6,641 bases of DNA, taken from positions 1 through 6,641 of the forward strand of contig JALVKZ010000328.1 in the NCBI GenBank assembly GCA_027033675.1, written 5' to 3'. Shown piece by piece: positions 1 through 5,550 of the stretch. Under the pieces are notes generated by a model. It made no database searches and was not told the origin of the DNA. It was given only the letters and a program-made list of their open reading frames with translations. The DNA is from Pyrodictiaceae archaeon (GTDB lineage Archaea; Thermoproteota; Thermoprotei_A; Sulfolobales; Pyrodictiaceae). Position 1 is the stretch's first letter, and each line of letters opens with the position of its first letter. A program made the position numbers and the translations under genes.

Positions 1-411
1 GAGCTTCTCGGCGAGCCTTGTCGCTGTTTCGAGGGCCTCCTCGGTTCCGGTGAACCCTGCATGCTCTGGGCCCTCGTAGAAGGCGGTGTGCAATATATAG
101 GCATCTTTGCGGAGACCGAGAAGGCTCCGGGCCAGCTCGCGCACCGGTTCCTGCCCGGCTTTCTCGGCGACTAGGTGAATTATCTTGGGCGCAGTAGCAG
201 TAGTGACCTTAACGACACCGTCCTCGATGAAGCCTCTTCTACGAAGCTCTTCTCGGAGCCCAGGGTCTAGCTCCGAGGCTAGCTGAGCTAGTGCCGCTAC
301 CAGGGCCTTCCACGCCGCAAACACCTTGTTCAGGCTCTGCCTAGGAGACCTAGTATGCTCAGCGTAGAACTCCTTGAGCCACATGTTTGCCTCGCTTAGC
401 CATCGCTCCAC
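1..411 (-). CDS. PaREP1/HEPN-like helical protein, 3' end cut by window edge
   Basis: An open frame on the minus strand covers 137 codons from a GTG at 411 to the left edge without a stop, so the C-terminus is missing. The translation is rich in Ala, Leu, Glu and Arg and is predicted to be all helical. It has an early helix with AAWKALVAALAQLASEL and a later segment DAYILHTAFYEGPEH, which resembles the LHxNFYE pattern that I recall from archaeal PaREP1/HEPN proteins. The family call rests on this pattern alone. HEPN proteins are often RNases or toxin-antitoxin parts, but no catalytic RX4-6H motif is evident here, so no activity is claimed. The start is uncertain: the frame stays open upstream to a stop at 499-501 and includes TTG at 465 and 495. 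A GGAGG at 434-438 lies 22 bases before the GTG, which is too far for an ordinary ribosome site. Transcription is divergent from the encapsulin gene. Confidence 0.6.
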   Translation of the reverse strand, partial: MERWLSEANMWLKEFYAEHTRSPRQSLNKVFAAWKALVAALAQLASELDPGLREELRRRGFIEDGVVKVTTATAPKIIHLVAEKAGQEPVRELARSLLGLRKDAYILHTAFYEGPEHAGFTGTEEALETATRLAEKL

Positions 412-618
412 AGCGGTATTCGCGGTATTTGCGCCTCCTAGGCCTCGCCGCAGTTGCGCAGACAAGTGCCTAGTGCCCCCATCTGCTCTTAGCAATCCCT
501 ATTCTTCTCTCTTAGTTTTTTGCCTCTTAGGGGCCCGGATTGAGCTGTATTCTTTTTCGTAGTAGGAGTCTTATCCTTCCAGGCATCTATCCTAGTACTA
601 GAGAGGAGGTGCACCTAG
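412..618. other. Intergenic region between HEPN-like gene and encapsulin gene
   Basis: I see no convincing gene in these 207 bases. A 62-codon plus-strand frame at 374-562 overlaps the minus-strand gene and has no family resemblance or ribosome site, so it was left out. The region contains a T-rich stretch around 512-521 and another at 550-557. It also has a weak TATA-like CTTATCC near 570 that is placed about 25 bases before a likely start point for the encapsulin transcript. Two 10-base palindromes lie just before the encapsulin start. Confidence 0.5.
592..616 (+). promoter_or_regulatory. Tandem palindromes overlapping the encapsulin ribosome site
   Basis: CTAGTACTAG (592-601) and AGGTGCACCT (607-616) are each perfect 10-base palindromes, with centres 15 bases apart. 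The second one contains most of the Shine-Dalgarno sequence GGAGGTG (605-611), which stands 7 bases before the GTG start at 619. That ribosome site is near-perfect and is the main reason for choosing the GTG. The palindromes could be an operator, or the second could affect access to the ribosome site. However, CTAGTACTAG also occurs inside two coding regions here (1996-2005 and 6229-6238), which weakens an operator reading. Confidence 0.4.
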
Positions 619-1677
619 GTGTTTGCTCGCCATCCCCTAGAGCTTTCTAAGGATAAGCTCTCCGAGAAGGACCTCATCGATGCTCTGCGCCTAGCTGTTA
701 TAGCTGAGCTTGACGCTATTAGCTTCTACCTGCAAGTCGCTGAGCGAGCCTCCTTGGAGGACGCTAAGAAGGTCTTCACTGATGTTGCCCAGGAGGAGAA
801 GACACATGTTGGCGAGTTCCTCGAGTTATTGAAGAGGCTTGACCCGGAGCAGGCTGAGGAGCTCCGGAAGGGTGCCGAAGAGGTAGCAGAGCTAACTGGG
901 AAGACGAGGAGCGGGGATGATCCTGCCGATCCTCCCGGCGAGGAGAGGTTCGAGGAAAAAGTCTCTAGGCTCTTTAGAGGGGTTGCGGACTCGGCGAGAA
1001 CCATTAGGAAAGTGTTCCCAGTTACTGTTCTCGGGCCCGGAATAGACTACGTTGTCGCGCTTAGCGTGGGTTTCAGCGAGGCCGGTGTAGGCGTTGAATC
1101 CGAGACCGTTATACCGCTACGAGAGGTAGCAATAGAGTTCATTGTGCCCCAGAGACTGATTGACCGGCACGAGCGCCTAGGAGAGCCCTTAGAGCCCTTG
1201 GTAGAGTACGCGGCTAAGCGCTTCGTAGCCGAGGAGGAGAAGCTCTTAGTAACCAGGTTACTTGAGGCAAAGGACTCGCTGAGAACCAGTATAGGCTCCT
1301 GGGAGAGGCCAGGCGAGGCAGTAGACGATGTTGCCCGCGCAGTAGCCGAGCTCGAAGCAGAGGGGTTTAGAGGCCCCTATGTTCTCCTAGTCTCCCCGCA
1401 GCGCTACGCCAAGCTACTAGCAGTACACGAGCGCACCGGCATAATGGAGCTAGCTAGGATAGAGAAGCTAGCCAAGGTAGTAAAGACGCCGTTTCTGTCA
1501 CATGAGCAAGCAATACTGGTATCGGCAGAGAAGACCGGGCTCGACATAGTAGTGGGCGTCGACACCCAGGTGGACTACATAGGGCTAGAGGGCACCGGGC
1601 ACAGGTTCAGGGCGTGGGAGACAATAGCGCTCCGAGTCTTCAACCCACACGCAGTAGTCAAGATGACACAAGAGTAA
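619..1677 (+). CDS. Encapsulin shell protein with fused N-terminal ferritin-like domain
   Basis: This 352-residue protein joins two domains. Residues about 10-95 form a ferritin-like helical pair with likely iron ligands E30 (in AELDAISFY), E60 and H63 (in EEKTHVGEF). After a charged, Pro/Gly-rich linker at about 95-113, residues about 114-352 form an HK97-fold encapsulin shell protomer, with family features such as GPYVLLVSPQRYAKLL (residues 254-269) and a C-terminal FNPHAVVKM. The order, length and many residues match the Pyrococcus furiosus encapsulin (about 345 residues), long studied as a virus-like particle. The established role of such fusions is a cytoplasmic nanocompartment in which the inward-facing ferroxidase domains oxidise and store iron and limit oxidative damage. 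Fusion removes the need for a separate cargo protein with a targeting peptide, and none is seen nearby. The gene stands alone with its own leader and terminator. The start is GTG with a strong ribosome site. Confidence 0.93.
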   Translation: MFARHPLELSKDKLSEKDLIDALRLAVIAELDAISFYLQVAERASLEDAKKVFTDVAQEEKTHVGEFLELLKRLDPEQAEELRKGAEEVAELTGKTRSGDDPADPPGEERFEEKVSRLFRGVADSARTIRKVFPVTVLGPGIDYVVALSVGFSEAGVGVESETVIPLREVAIEFIVPQRLIDRHERLGEPLEPLVEYAAKRFVAEEEKLLVTRLLEAKDSLRTSIGSWERPGEAVDDVARAVAELEAEGFRGPYVLLVSPQRYAKLLAVHERTGIMELARIEKLAKVVKTPFLSHEQAILVSAEKTGLDIVVGVDTQVDYIGLEGTGHRFRAWETIALRVFNPHAVVKMTQE

Positions 1678-1710
1678 AGAAGAGACAAGACAAGCCCTTA
1701 GACAATAACC

Positions 1711-1728
1711 TCGCCATATATTTTTCTA
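1711..1728 (+). terminator. T-rich probable terminator of the encapsulin gene
   Basis: About 45 bases after the encapsulin stop, a TATATTTTTCT run (1717-1727) lies on the coding strand. Archaeal RNA polymerase commonly terminates at such oligo-T tracts without a hairpin. No comparable T-run serves the convergent ABC operon; on its strand only a pyrimidine-rich stretch near 1674-1688 is seen. Confidence 0.5.
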
Positions 1729-1756
1729 TGAGCCTTGTGCACTCCTGGGCGAATGC

Positions 1757-2425
1757 CTAGGCTCTCACCACGGCTACTGCCTCTGCGCGGTTCTCCACGG
1801 ATACTAGTCTCCCATCTCGTAGCTTCACTATTGCCTTTACTTTCATGTGTTTCTTGGCTTCGCTTGGGTGATGCGTGACCATTATTACTGGTGTTTTCCT
1901 CTTCTCCGCCTCAGTGCTTACTAGCTCCATCAGCTCGGTTCGTGTCTCCTCGTCTATGTGGTCGAATGCCTCGTCGAGTAGGAGGAGCTTTGTGTCTAGT
2001 ACTAGGGCTCTTGCGAGTGCTACTCTTTGCTGTTCTCCCCCGCTTAGTTGCCACGGCATTCTTGCTAGGAGGTGTTGTATGCCTAGCCTGGCCGCAGTTT
2101 CCCTTACTCGTTCCTCGACGAGGTTCTCGGGTAGGTGGCGGGCTCTTAGCCCGTAGGCTATGTTGTCGTAGACATTCATGTGGCGGAATAGTGCTAGGTT
2201 CTGTGGCACATAGCCTATCATTCTCTTGCTTGGTGGGAGCATGTGCAGCGGTGTGCCATCTAGTATTATCTCTGCGTCTGCTTTTATCACGCCTGCTATT
2301 GTCTTGAGTAGCGTTGTTTTACCGGCGCCGTTGGGCCCGAGTACTAGTGTTACCCCGTTGCCGGGGAGGTCTAGGCTTATGTTTCTCAATACCCCCGCCC
2401 TGTGTATGCGTATATGGAGCCCCAT
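1757..2425 (-). CDS. ABC transporter ATP-binding protein (NitT/TauT or related type)
   Basis: This 222-residue nucleotide-binding subunit powers the importer encoded with the two genes upstream. All core motifs are present: Walker A GPNGAGKTT (residues 30-38), Q-loop Q75 in GYVPQN, signature LSGGEQQR (127-134), Walker B LLLLDE (147-152), a D-loop reading DHID (155-158, unlike the common SALD) and the H-loop His in THH (185). It acts as a dimer on the cytoplasmic face of the membrane. It is somewhat shorter than the typical 240-260 residues of SsuB/TauB proteins, mainly because the N-terminus is compact and no C-terminal regulatory domain is present. ATG at 2425 is supported by AGGTG at 2433-2437 with a 7-base spacing, even though this places the first 40 bases inside the permease gene. 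Such overlap suggests coupled translation. It is the last gene of the operon. Confidence 0.92.
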   Translation of the reverse strand: MGLHIRIHRAGVLRNISLDLPGNGVTLVLGPNGAGKTTLLKTIAGVIKADAEIILDGTPLHMLPPSKRMIGYVPQNLALFRHMNVYDNIAYGLRARHLPENLVEERVRETAARLGIQHLLARMPWQLSGGEQQRVALARALVLDTKLLLLDEAFDHIDEETRTELMELVSTEAEKRKTPVIMVTHHPSEAKKHMKVKAIVKLRDGRLVSVENRAEAVAVVRA

Positions 2426-3180
2426 TGCTCTACACCTAGGCCTCTTTTTGTGAGTATTTTCTTCTCAAGAGTGTTTAGAGCGTGTACTATTAGGGCGACG
2501 CTGAGCGTTAGCACTAGTATTATTGCTGCTACGTGTGCCACGTCTAGTAGATCGGCATAGATCATTGCTAGGTATCCGAGCCCGCTTGGCACAGCTATCA
2601 TCTCTGCTGCAAACACCGTCTTCCAGGTCATTACTGCTTCTATCTTTGCTGCTGGGAATATCTTTTCAAAGACCCTTGGGAGTATTATTGTCCGCCATAG
2701 GTAGGGGCCTTCTGCTCCAAGGGTCTGGGCTACTGCTACCTCCTCTGGGTCTATGCTCCGTAGCGCTGAGAATACTTGGTAGAGTATTGGGGGGAATGAG
2801 CAGAGGAAGCTAGCTGCGACAGGGAGACGGAAGGAGTCAACCCCCATTGCTGCTATGAGTAGTGGTATCCATGCTATACTTGGCACAGACGCTGCTATAG
2901 ATGCTAATCCCTCTAGTGAACCTGTTAGCGGGGATGCTAGGAGGCCCGTGCCGAGGCCTATTACCAGCCCCGCTACGAGGCCGAGTGTGAAACCAGTTAC
3001 TGCTCTTAGGGCTGTGAGCGTGTACGCATCTACTAGTTTCTCTAGGAAGTGTTTCTCCGTGAATACTCTCGCTATGTCCAGGGGTGATGGAAGCCACGTA
3101 CTGGGGTGAAGCACGGCGACTAGTTGCCAGGCTGCTAGGAGCGCCGCGTACAGCGCTAATTGTAACACACGGCTATTCAT
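2386..3180 (-). CDS. ABC transporter permease (NitT/TauT/SsuC type)
   Basis: This 264-residue membrane protein has about six hydrophobic segments (approximately 5-24, 58-83, 91-113, 118-138, 187-207 and 212-235). Between segments four and five it carries the cytoplasmic EAA loop, residues 147-168, with the pattern EVAVAQTLGAEG followed by ILP. That loop contacts the ATPase and defines the BPD-type importer permeases. The length and the start (WQLVAVLHPSTWLPSP) fit the SsuC/TauC/NrtB group. The ATG at 3180 follows the stop of the binding-protein gene by 7 bases, and a GAGGGGGT ribosome site (3191-3198) overlaps the last codons of that gene. The C-terminal tail of about 18 residues is encoded in the stretch shared with the ATPase gene. 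Confidence 0.92.
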   Translation of the reverse strand: MNSRVLQLALYAALLAAWQLVAVLHPSTWLPSPLDIARVFTEKHFLEKLVDAYTLTALRAVTGFTLGLVAGLVIGLGTGLLASPLTGSLEGLASIAASVPSIAWIPLLIAAMGVDSFRLPVAASFLCSFPPILYQVFSALRSIDPEEVAVAQTLGAEGPYLWRTIILPRVFEKIFPAAKIEAVMTWKTVFAAEMIAVPSGLGYLAMIYADLLDVAHVAAIILVLTLSVALIVHALNTLEKKILTKRGLGVEQWGSIYAYTGRGY

Positions 3181-3187
3181 AGCCGAG

Positions 3188-4195
3188 TTACCCCCTCTTC
3201 TCTGAGCACAGTTTCTCGAGGTCCACGAGCCGGCTAGCGATACTTATCCTGTGCTTTATCAAGCCATATTTGTACATAATGTTGACTAGTTTCTGCATCT
3301 CCTCTGCATCGATGCTAGTGGTTAACTGGAGCCTCGTGAGACTGGTCTTTGCTATCCTGGGAGGTATTCCCAGGTACTTGGAGTCTATGATTGCTGCCTC
3401 GTCTAGGTGGTTTACCGCCCAGCTTGTCGCCTCGCTGTTTATCCTTGCTAGTTTGCAGACCACCTCTGGGTGCTTCTCCAGGTACTTCGCTGAGACTGCT
3501 AGATAGCTCCCAGGCATGCCCGGCCATAGATCCTGGGCTATTAGGAGAACGTGGAGTCCCTTCGCCTCAGCTATGCTCACGTATGGCTCGGGCATACAGG
3601 CTGCATCCACTGAGCCCGTTAGAACTGCGGAGAGTATTGCCGGGGGCTTCATGAACACTATCTTGGCGTGGAATCCGTAGCGCTTCTCCACGAGGAGCAG
3701 TAAGACGTGGGTCTGTGCACCGTTACCAGTTACTGCCACCACGGGCTCTGCGAGGCCTCTCAGATCATCGATGCTCTCTATACCGGGTCTACCAACACAG
3801 CCATAGCCATAGTAATGTGTTGCCTGCACTATGTAGATATTAGCTCCTTTATCAATCATCTTCACCAGGGGGGCGAGACAAGCCCAGGCGACGTCTATCT
3901 CGCCCTTCGCAAAGGCGGCTGCGAGCTCTAGCCCGGTCCGGAACTTCACGGTCTTCTCGACCCTTAGGCCATTCTTGTTGAAGAGATCCTTGTCTAGGGC
4001 TACCCAGGCTGCGGTGGCATGCGTGTTGAGTTCTATTCCTAGCCTTATGCCAGTGGTCTCTGAGGCTACTCCGTGGTGTAGCAGTATTGCTGTTGCTAGT
4101 AGAGCTGCTAGTGCAACAGCAAGCAGTGATGCCTTCACTAGGCGCCACCACTTAAGACTGCCAAGAATAATGCAGAAAAACACGTACCCGGACAT
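3188..4195 (-). CDS. ABC transporter substrate-binding protein (NMT1/SsuA/TauA-like)
   Basis: This 335-residue protein has a hydrophobic signal or anchor segment (about residues 19-41, after KWWR) followed by a periplasmic-type binding fold. Typical family features are LGIELNTHATAAWVALDKD then LFNKNGL (52-77), the KGEIDVAWACLAPLV segment (97-111) and a hinge-region MPEPYVSIAEAKGL (191-204). It should capture the solute outside the cell and deliver it to the permease. The substrate cannot be read from sequence: relatives bind sulfonates, taurine, nitrate or pyrimidine vitamin precursors. There is no lipobox Cys after the hydrophobic segment, so anchoring by the uncleaved helix or release are both possible. 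Two starts compete. ATG 4195 sits about 23 bases from a TATA-like box, which fits a leaderless transcript. GTG 4138 would give a cleaner short signal sequence beginning VKASLLAVALAALL. It is the first gene of the operon. Confidence 0.88.
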   Translation of the reverse strand: MSGYVFFCIILGSLKWWRLVKASLLAVALAALLATAILLHHGVASETTGIRLGIELNTHATAAWVALDKDLFNKNGLRVEKTVKFRTGLELAAAFAKGEIDVAWACLAPLVKMIDKGANIYIVQATHYYGYGCVGRPGIESIDDLRGLAEPVVAVTGNGAQTHVLLLLVEKRYGFHAKIVFMKPPAILSAVLTGSVDAACMPEPYVSIAEAKGLHVLLIAQDLWPGMPGSYLAVSAKYLEKHPEVVCKLARINSEATSWAVNHLDEAAIIDSKYLGIPPRIAKTSLTRLQLTTSIDAEEMQKLVNIMYKYGLIKHRISIASRLVDLEKLCSEKRG

Positions 4196-4212
4196 TTACG
4201 GCCAGAAAATAA

Positions 4213-4223
4213 CTAAAAATATC
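4213..4223. promoter_or_regulatory. Shared TATA-like element of the divergent transporter/regulator promoters
   Basis: CTAAAAATATC reads as a TATA-like box on either strand (GATATTTTTAG on the minus). Its centre at about 4218 lies 23 bases from the minus-strand ATG at 4195 and 25 bases from a plus-strand GTG at 4243. Both distances fit the usual archaeal spacing from TATA to transcription start, and would give leaderless messages in both directions. Only one divergent promoter region separates the ABC operon from the regulator. Confidence 0.45.
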
Positions 4224-4261
4224 ACACAAAGGCTACTAAACGGTGACCCGTAACGGGAAGA

Positions 4262-4588
4262 ATCAAGATAGAGCCAATCCTCTACATAGTCTGTGACGAA
4301 ACCCGGATAGGGGGACGTGGGCTAGTAGCAGCGCTCCAAGCCATAGAGGAGACGGGGAGCCTCCGCTCAGCAGCAGAGAAATTGGGCATAAACTATCGCA
4401 GGCTATGGACAAGGATCAAGCAAGCCGAGAAACTACTAGGAAAGAGACTAGTAGTAAGCGATAAGCGGGGCTCAAGGCTAACAGAGGAAGCAAAGAAGAT
4501 AATCAAGGCGTACCAAGAGGCCATGAGGAAGCTACGCGAGACAAGGCTCCTAGACGGGCTAGACACCGGAGCAGAGTGCAGCGACTAG
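4262..4588 (+). CDS. ModE-type winged-helix transcription regulator, start codon abnormal
   Basis: The frame is open from 4247 (after a TGA at 4244-4246) to TAG at 4586-4588 and clearly encodes the N-terminal DNA-binding domain of ModE-like regulators. An IKIEPILYIVCDETRIGGRG strand region is followed by LVAALQAIEETGSLRSAAEK (helices 1-2), then LGINYRRLWTRIKQAEKLLG (recognition helix), a wing with KRGSRLTE, and a closing helix. There is no ATG, GTG or TTG before the TTG at 4382, and a start there would delete the first half of the helix-turn-helix, so it is very unlikely. The start given here is ATC 4262, where family similarity begins, and is only a placeholder. A GTG at 4243 lies in the neighbouring frame and would join after a one-base shift near AAGAATC. 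No molybdate-binding (TOBE) domain follows, so any ligand is unknown. Divergence from the ABC operon suggests it controls that operon. Confidence 0.72.
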   Translation: MKIEPILYIVCDETRIGGRGLVAALQAIEETGSLRSAAEKLGINYRRLWTRIKQAEKLLGKRLVVSDKRGSRLTEEAKKIIKAYQEAMRKLRETRLLDGLDTGAECSD

Positions 4589-5001
4589 CGCCTAGTTAAC
4601 ACCTCCTCTAGCTCATCGAGCCTCTCTATAAGCTCCTTGACCCTCTTCATCCTATCCCTATCTATCTCCACGGGCTTGTACATAGCTAGTGTATGCACCT
4701 TCTCAGCCCACGCGATAACGTTACGATACTCCTCGACTAGTTTCCTAACCCTCTCAGCGAGCCCAGCGAGGCCCCGCTCGCGGAGCCTCTTCTCGATCAA
4801 GCGGAGGATAACCGACACGGAGCAATTATGGCTAGAACCGGGATCCACTAGGTAGAGGAGAGCAGATGCACGGAGCTGGAGAGCAACATATAGGTGATAA
4901 GCCGCTGGGACTAGAAGCCCCTTCTTCTCTAAGTCCTCAGCCTTCTCAAAATTAAGCCTATAGCCGAGGAGAAGGCTACTGAGAACAGCACCCACCACCA
5001 C
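4585..5001 (-). CDS. HEPN-like small helical protein
   Basis: This protein of up to 138 residues is all helical. The segment FEKAEDLEKKGLLVPAAYHL then YVALQLRASALLYLV (about 18-52), followed by SVSVILRLIEKRL, has the layout of HEPN domains (a helix with a Gly-containing turn, an Ala/Tyr helix, then a pairing helix). A later RNVIAWAEKVH has Arg and His nine residues apart, so the canonical RX4-6H RNase motif of HEPN toxins is not met. Catalysis is therefore doubtful, and fold assignment is by pattern only. Three GTG codons in a row (5001, 4998, 4995) could start it. The GAGGGTG site at 5003-5009 gives spacings of 1, 4 and 7 bases, favouring the third. A TATA-like TAGTTATTAT at 5031-5040 suggests its own promoter. 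Its stop overlaps the stop of the convergent regulator gene. Confidence 0.62.
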   Translation of the reverse strand: MVVGAVLSSLLLGYRLNFEKAEDLEKKGLLVPAAYHLYVALQLRASALLYLVDPGSSHNCSVSVILRLIEKRLRERGLAGLAERVRKLVEEYRNVIAWAEKVHTLAMYKPVEIDRDRMKRVKELIERLDELEEVLTRR

Positions 5002-5050
5002 GCACCCTCACTATAACGCTACACGCCGCGATAATAACTAGTAGCCAGTC

Positions 5051-5368
5051 CTAGTGCGCTTGCACCTTTAGCACCGCTAAGCCTATCACGGCTATCGTGC
5101 CCCATATGGTAACAAGAAGCCCTATAATCCACTTAGTGAGGCTATCCATGCGCTCCTCTAACCGATCTATTCTCTGATCAATCCTATCTATTCTCCGCTC
5201 AAGCCTTGCTATATCATCCTTTGTAGCAGCCTCTCTGAGTAAGGCCTCTAATAGTAGGCTTCTCAGGGACTCCTCTGAGGCGATATCAGCCGCTAGTCTC
5301 TTGGCAAGCCTCTTAGCAGATTCTGGCTCCTTATCCATCTCCTCTAGGAGGCGATTAATAAGCGACAA
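5051..5368 (-). CDS. Small coiled-coil protein with C-terminal membrane helix
   Basis: This 105-residue protein begins with an acidic/basic helical part (1-48). A strong heptad coiled coil follows at about 50-78 (IARLERRIDRIDQRIDRLEE), and one hydrophobic membrane helix at about 80-100 (WIIGLLVTIWGTIAVIGLAV), leaving a short KVQAH tail. Such proteins are common in archaea and resemble DUF1640-like or phage-type coiled-coil/TM proteins. The expected arrangement is an oligomer tethered to the membrane with the coil in the cytoplasm. No function is known. The start is TTG 5368, supported by a GGTGGAG site (5377-5383, spacing 8) and a TATA-like TTATGTTTAT (5409-5418). ATG 5338 is an alternative, but its purine-rich GAGGAG directly abuts the start. 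The gene lies 49 bases before the HEPN-like gene on the same strand, though that gene may have its own promoter. Confidence 0.62.
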   Translation of the reverse strand: MSLINRLLEEMDKEPESAKRLAKRLAADIASEESLRSLLLEALLREAATKDDIARLERRIDRIDQRIDRLEERMDSLTKWIIGLLVTIWGTIAVIGLAVLKVQAH

Positions 5369-5408
5369 GGCACTAGCTCCACCCTAGAGGATGGGGCAAA
5401 GGAGAGGG

Positions 5409-5418
5409 ATAAACATAA
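5409..5418 (-). promoter_or_regulatory. Probable TATA box of the coiled-coil gene
   Basis: On the minus strand TTATGTTTAT lies about 45 bases before the TTG start at 5368 and about 25 bases before a purine-rich ribosome site (5377-5385). This fits a transcript with a short leader. The remaining sequence up to 5545 shows no gene. Confidence 0.35.
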
Positions 5419-5533
5419 CTACTACACCTAAGAGCAAGATTAGGGCAGCTTGACACCCGCATAGTATTAGGTGATTACTCGCCGCCCTTGGCTATAGGAC
5501 GCATCGATGAAGGGGCAAGGCATAGTAGCCTTT

Positions 5534-5550
5534 AGTAACCAATAGTTACT
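5534..5550 (-). repeat. Short inverted repeat over the SdpI-like stop codon
   Basis: AGTAAC and GTTACT form a perfect 6-base stem with a 5-base loop that spans the TAA stop (5546-5548) of the SdpI-like gene. No T-run follows on the minus strand, so a role as terminator is uncertain. It may instead protect the 3' end or be chance. Confidence 0.35.

Noticed and set aside
374..562. 62-codon plus-strand frame upstream of the encapsulin gene
   Set aside because: It overlaps the minus-strand HEPN-like gene, has no ribosome site, and its composition (Ser, Pro, Arg) is that of an antisense shadow.
1996..2005. CTAGTACTAG repeats as a dispersed regulatory motif
   Set aside because: The copies at 1996 and 6229 lie inside genes and encode Leu-Val-Leu with favoured codons, so codon bias explains them.
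1891..2307. 138-codon plus-strand frame opposite the ATPase gene
   Set aside because: The opposite strand encodes an ABC ATPase with every core motif intact; this frame is Leu/Arg/Cys-rich with no recognisable family.
4382..4588. Taking TTG 4382 as the start of the regulator
   Set aside because: It would remove the conserved first half of the winged helix-turn-helix, which is clearly encoded upstream in the same frame.
4585..5001. Calling the HEPN-like protein an active toxin RNase
   Set aside because: The Arg-to-His spacing in RNVIAWAEKVH does not match RX4-6H, and no nucleotidyltransferase antitoxin gene is adjacent.
5495..5525. Possible C/D box sRNA (TCGATGA near 5500)
   Set aside because: The box C match is imperfect and no CTGA box D follows at a suitable distance.
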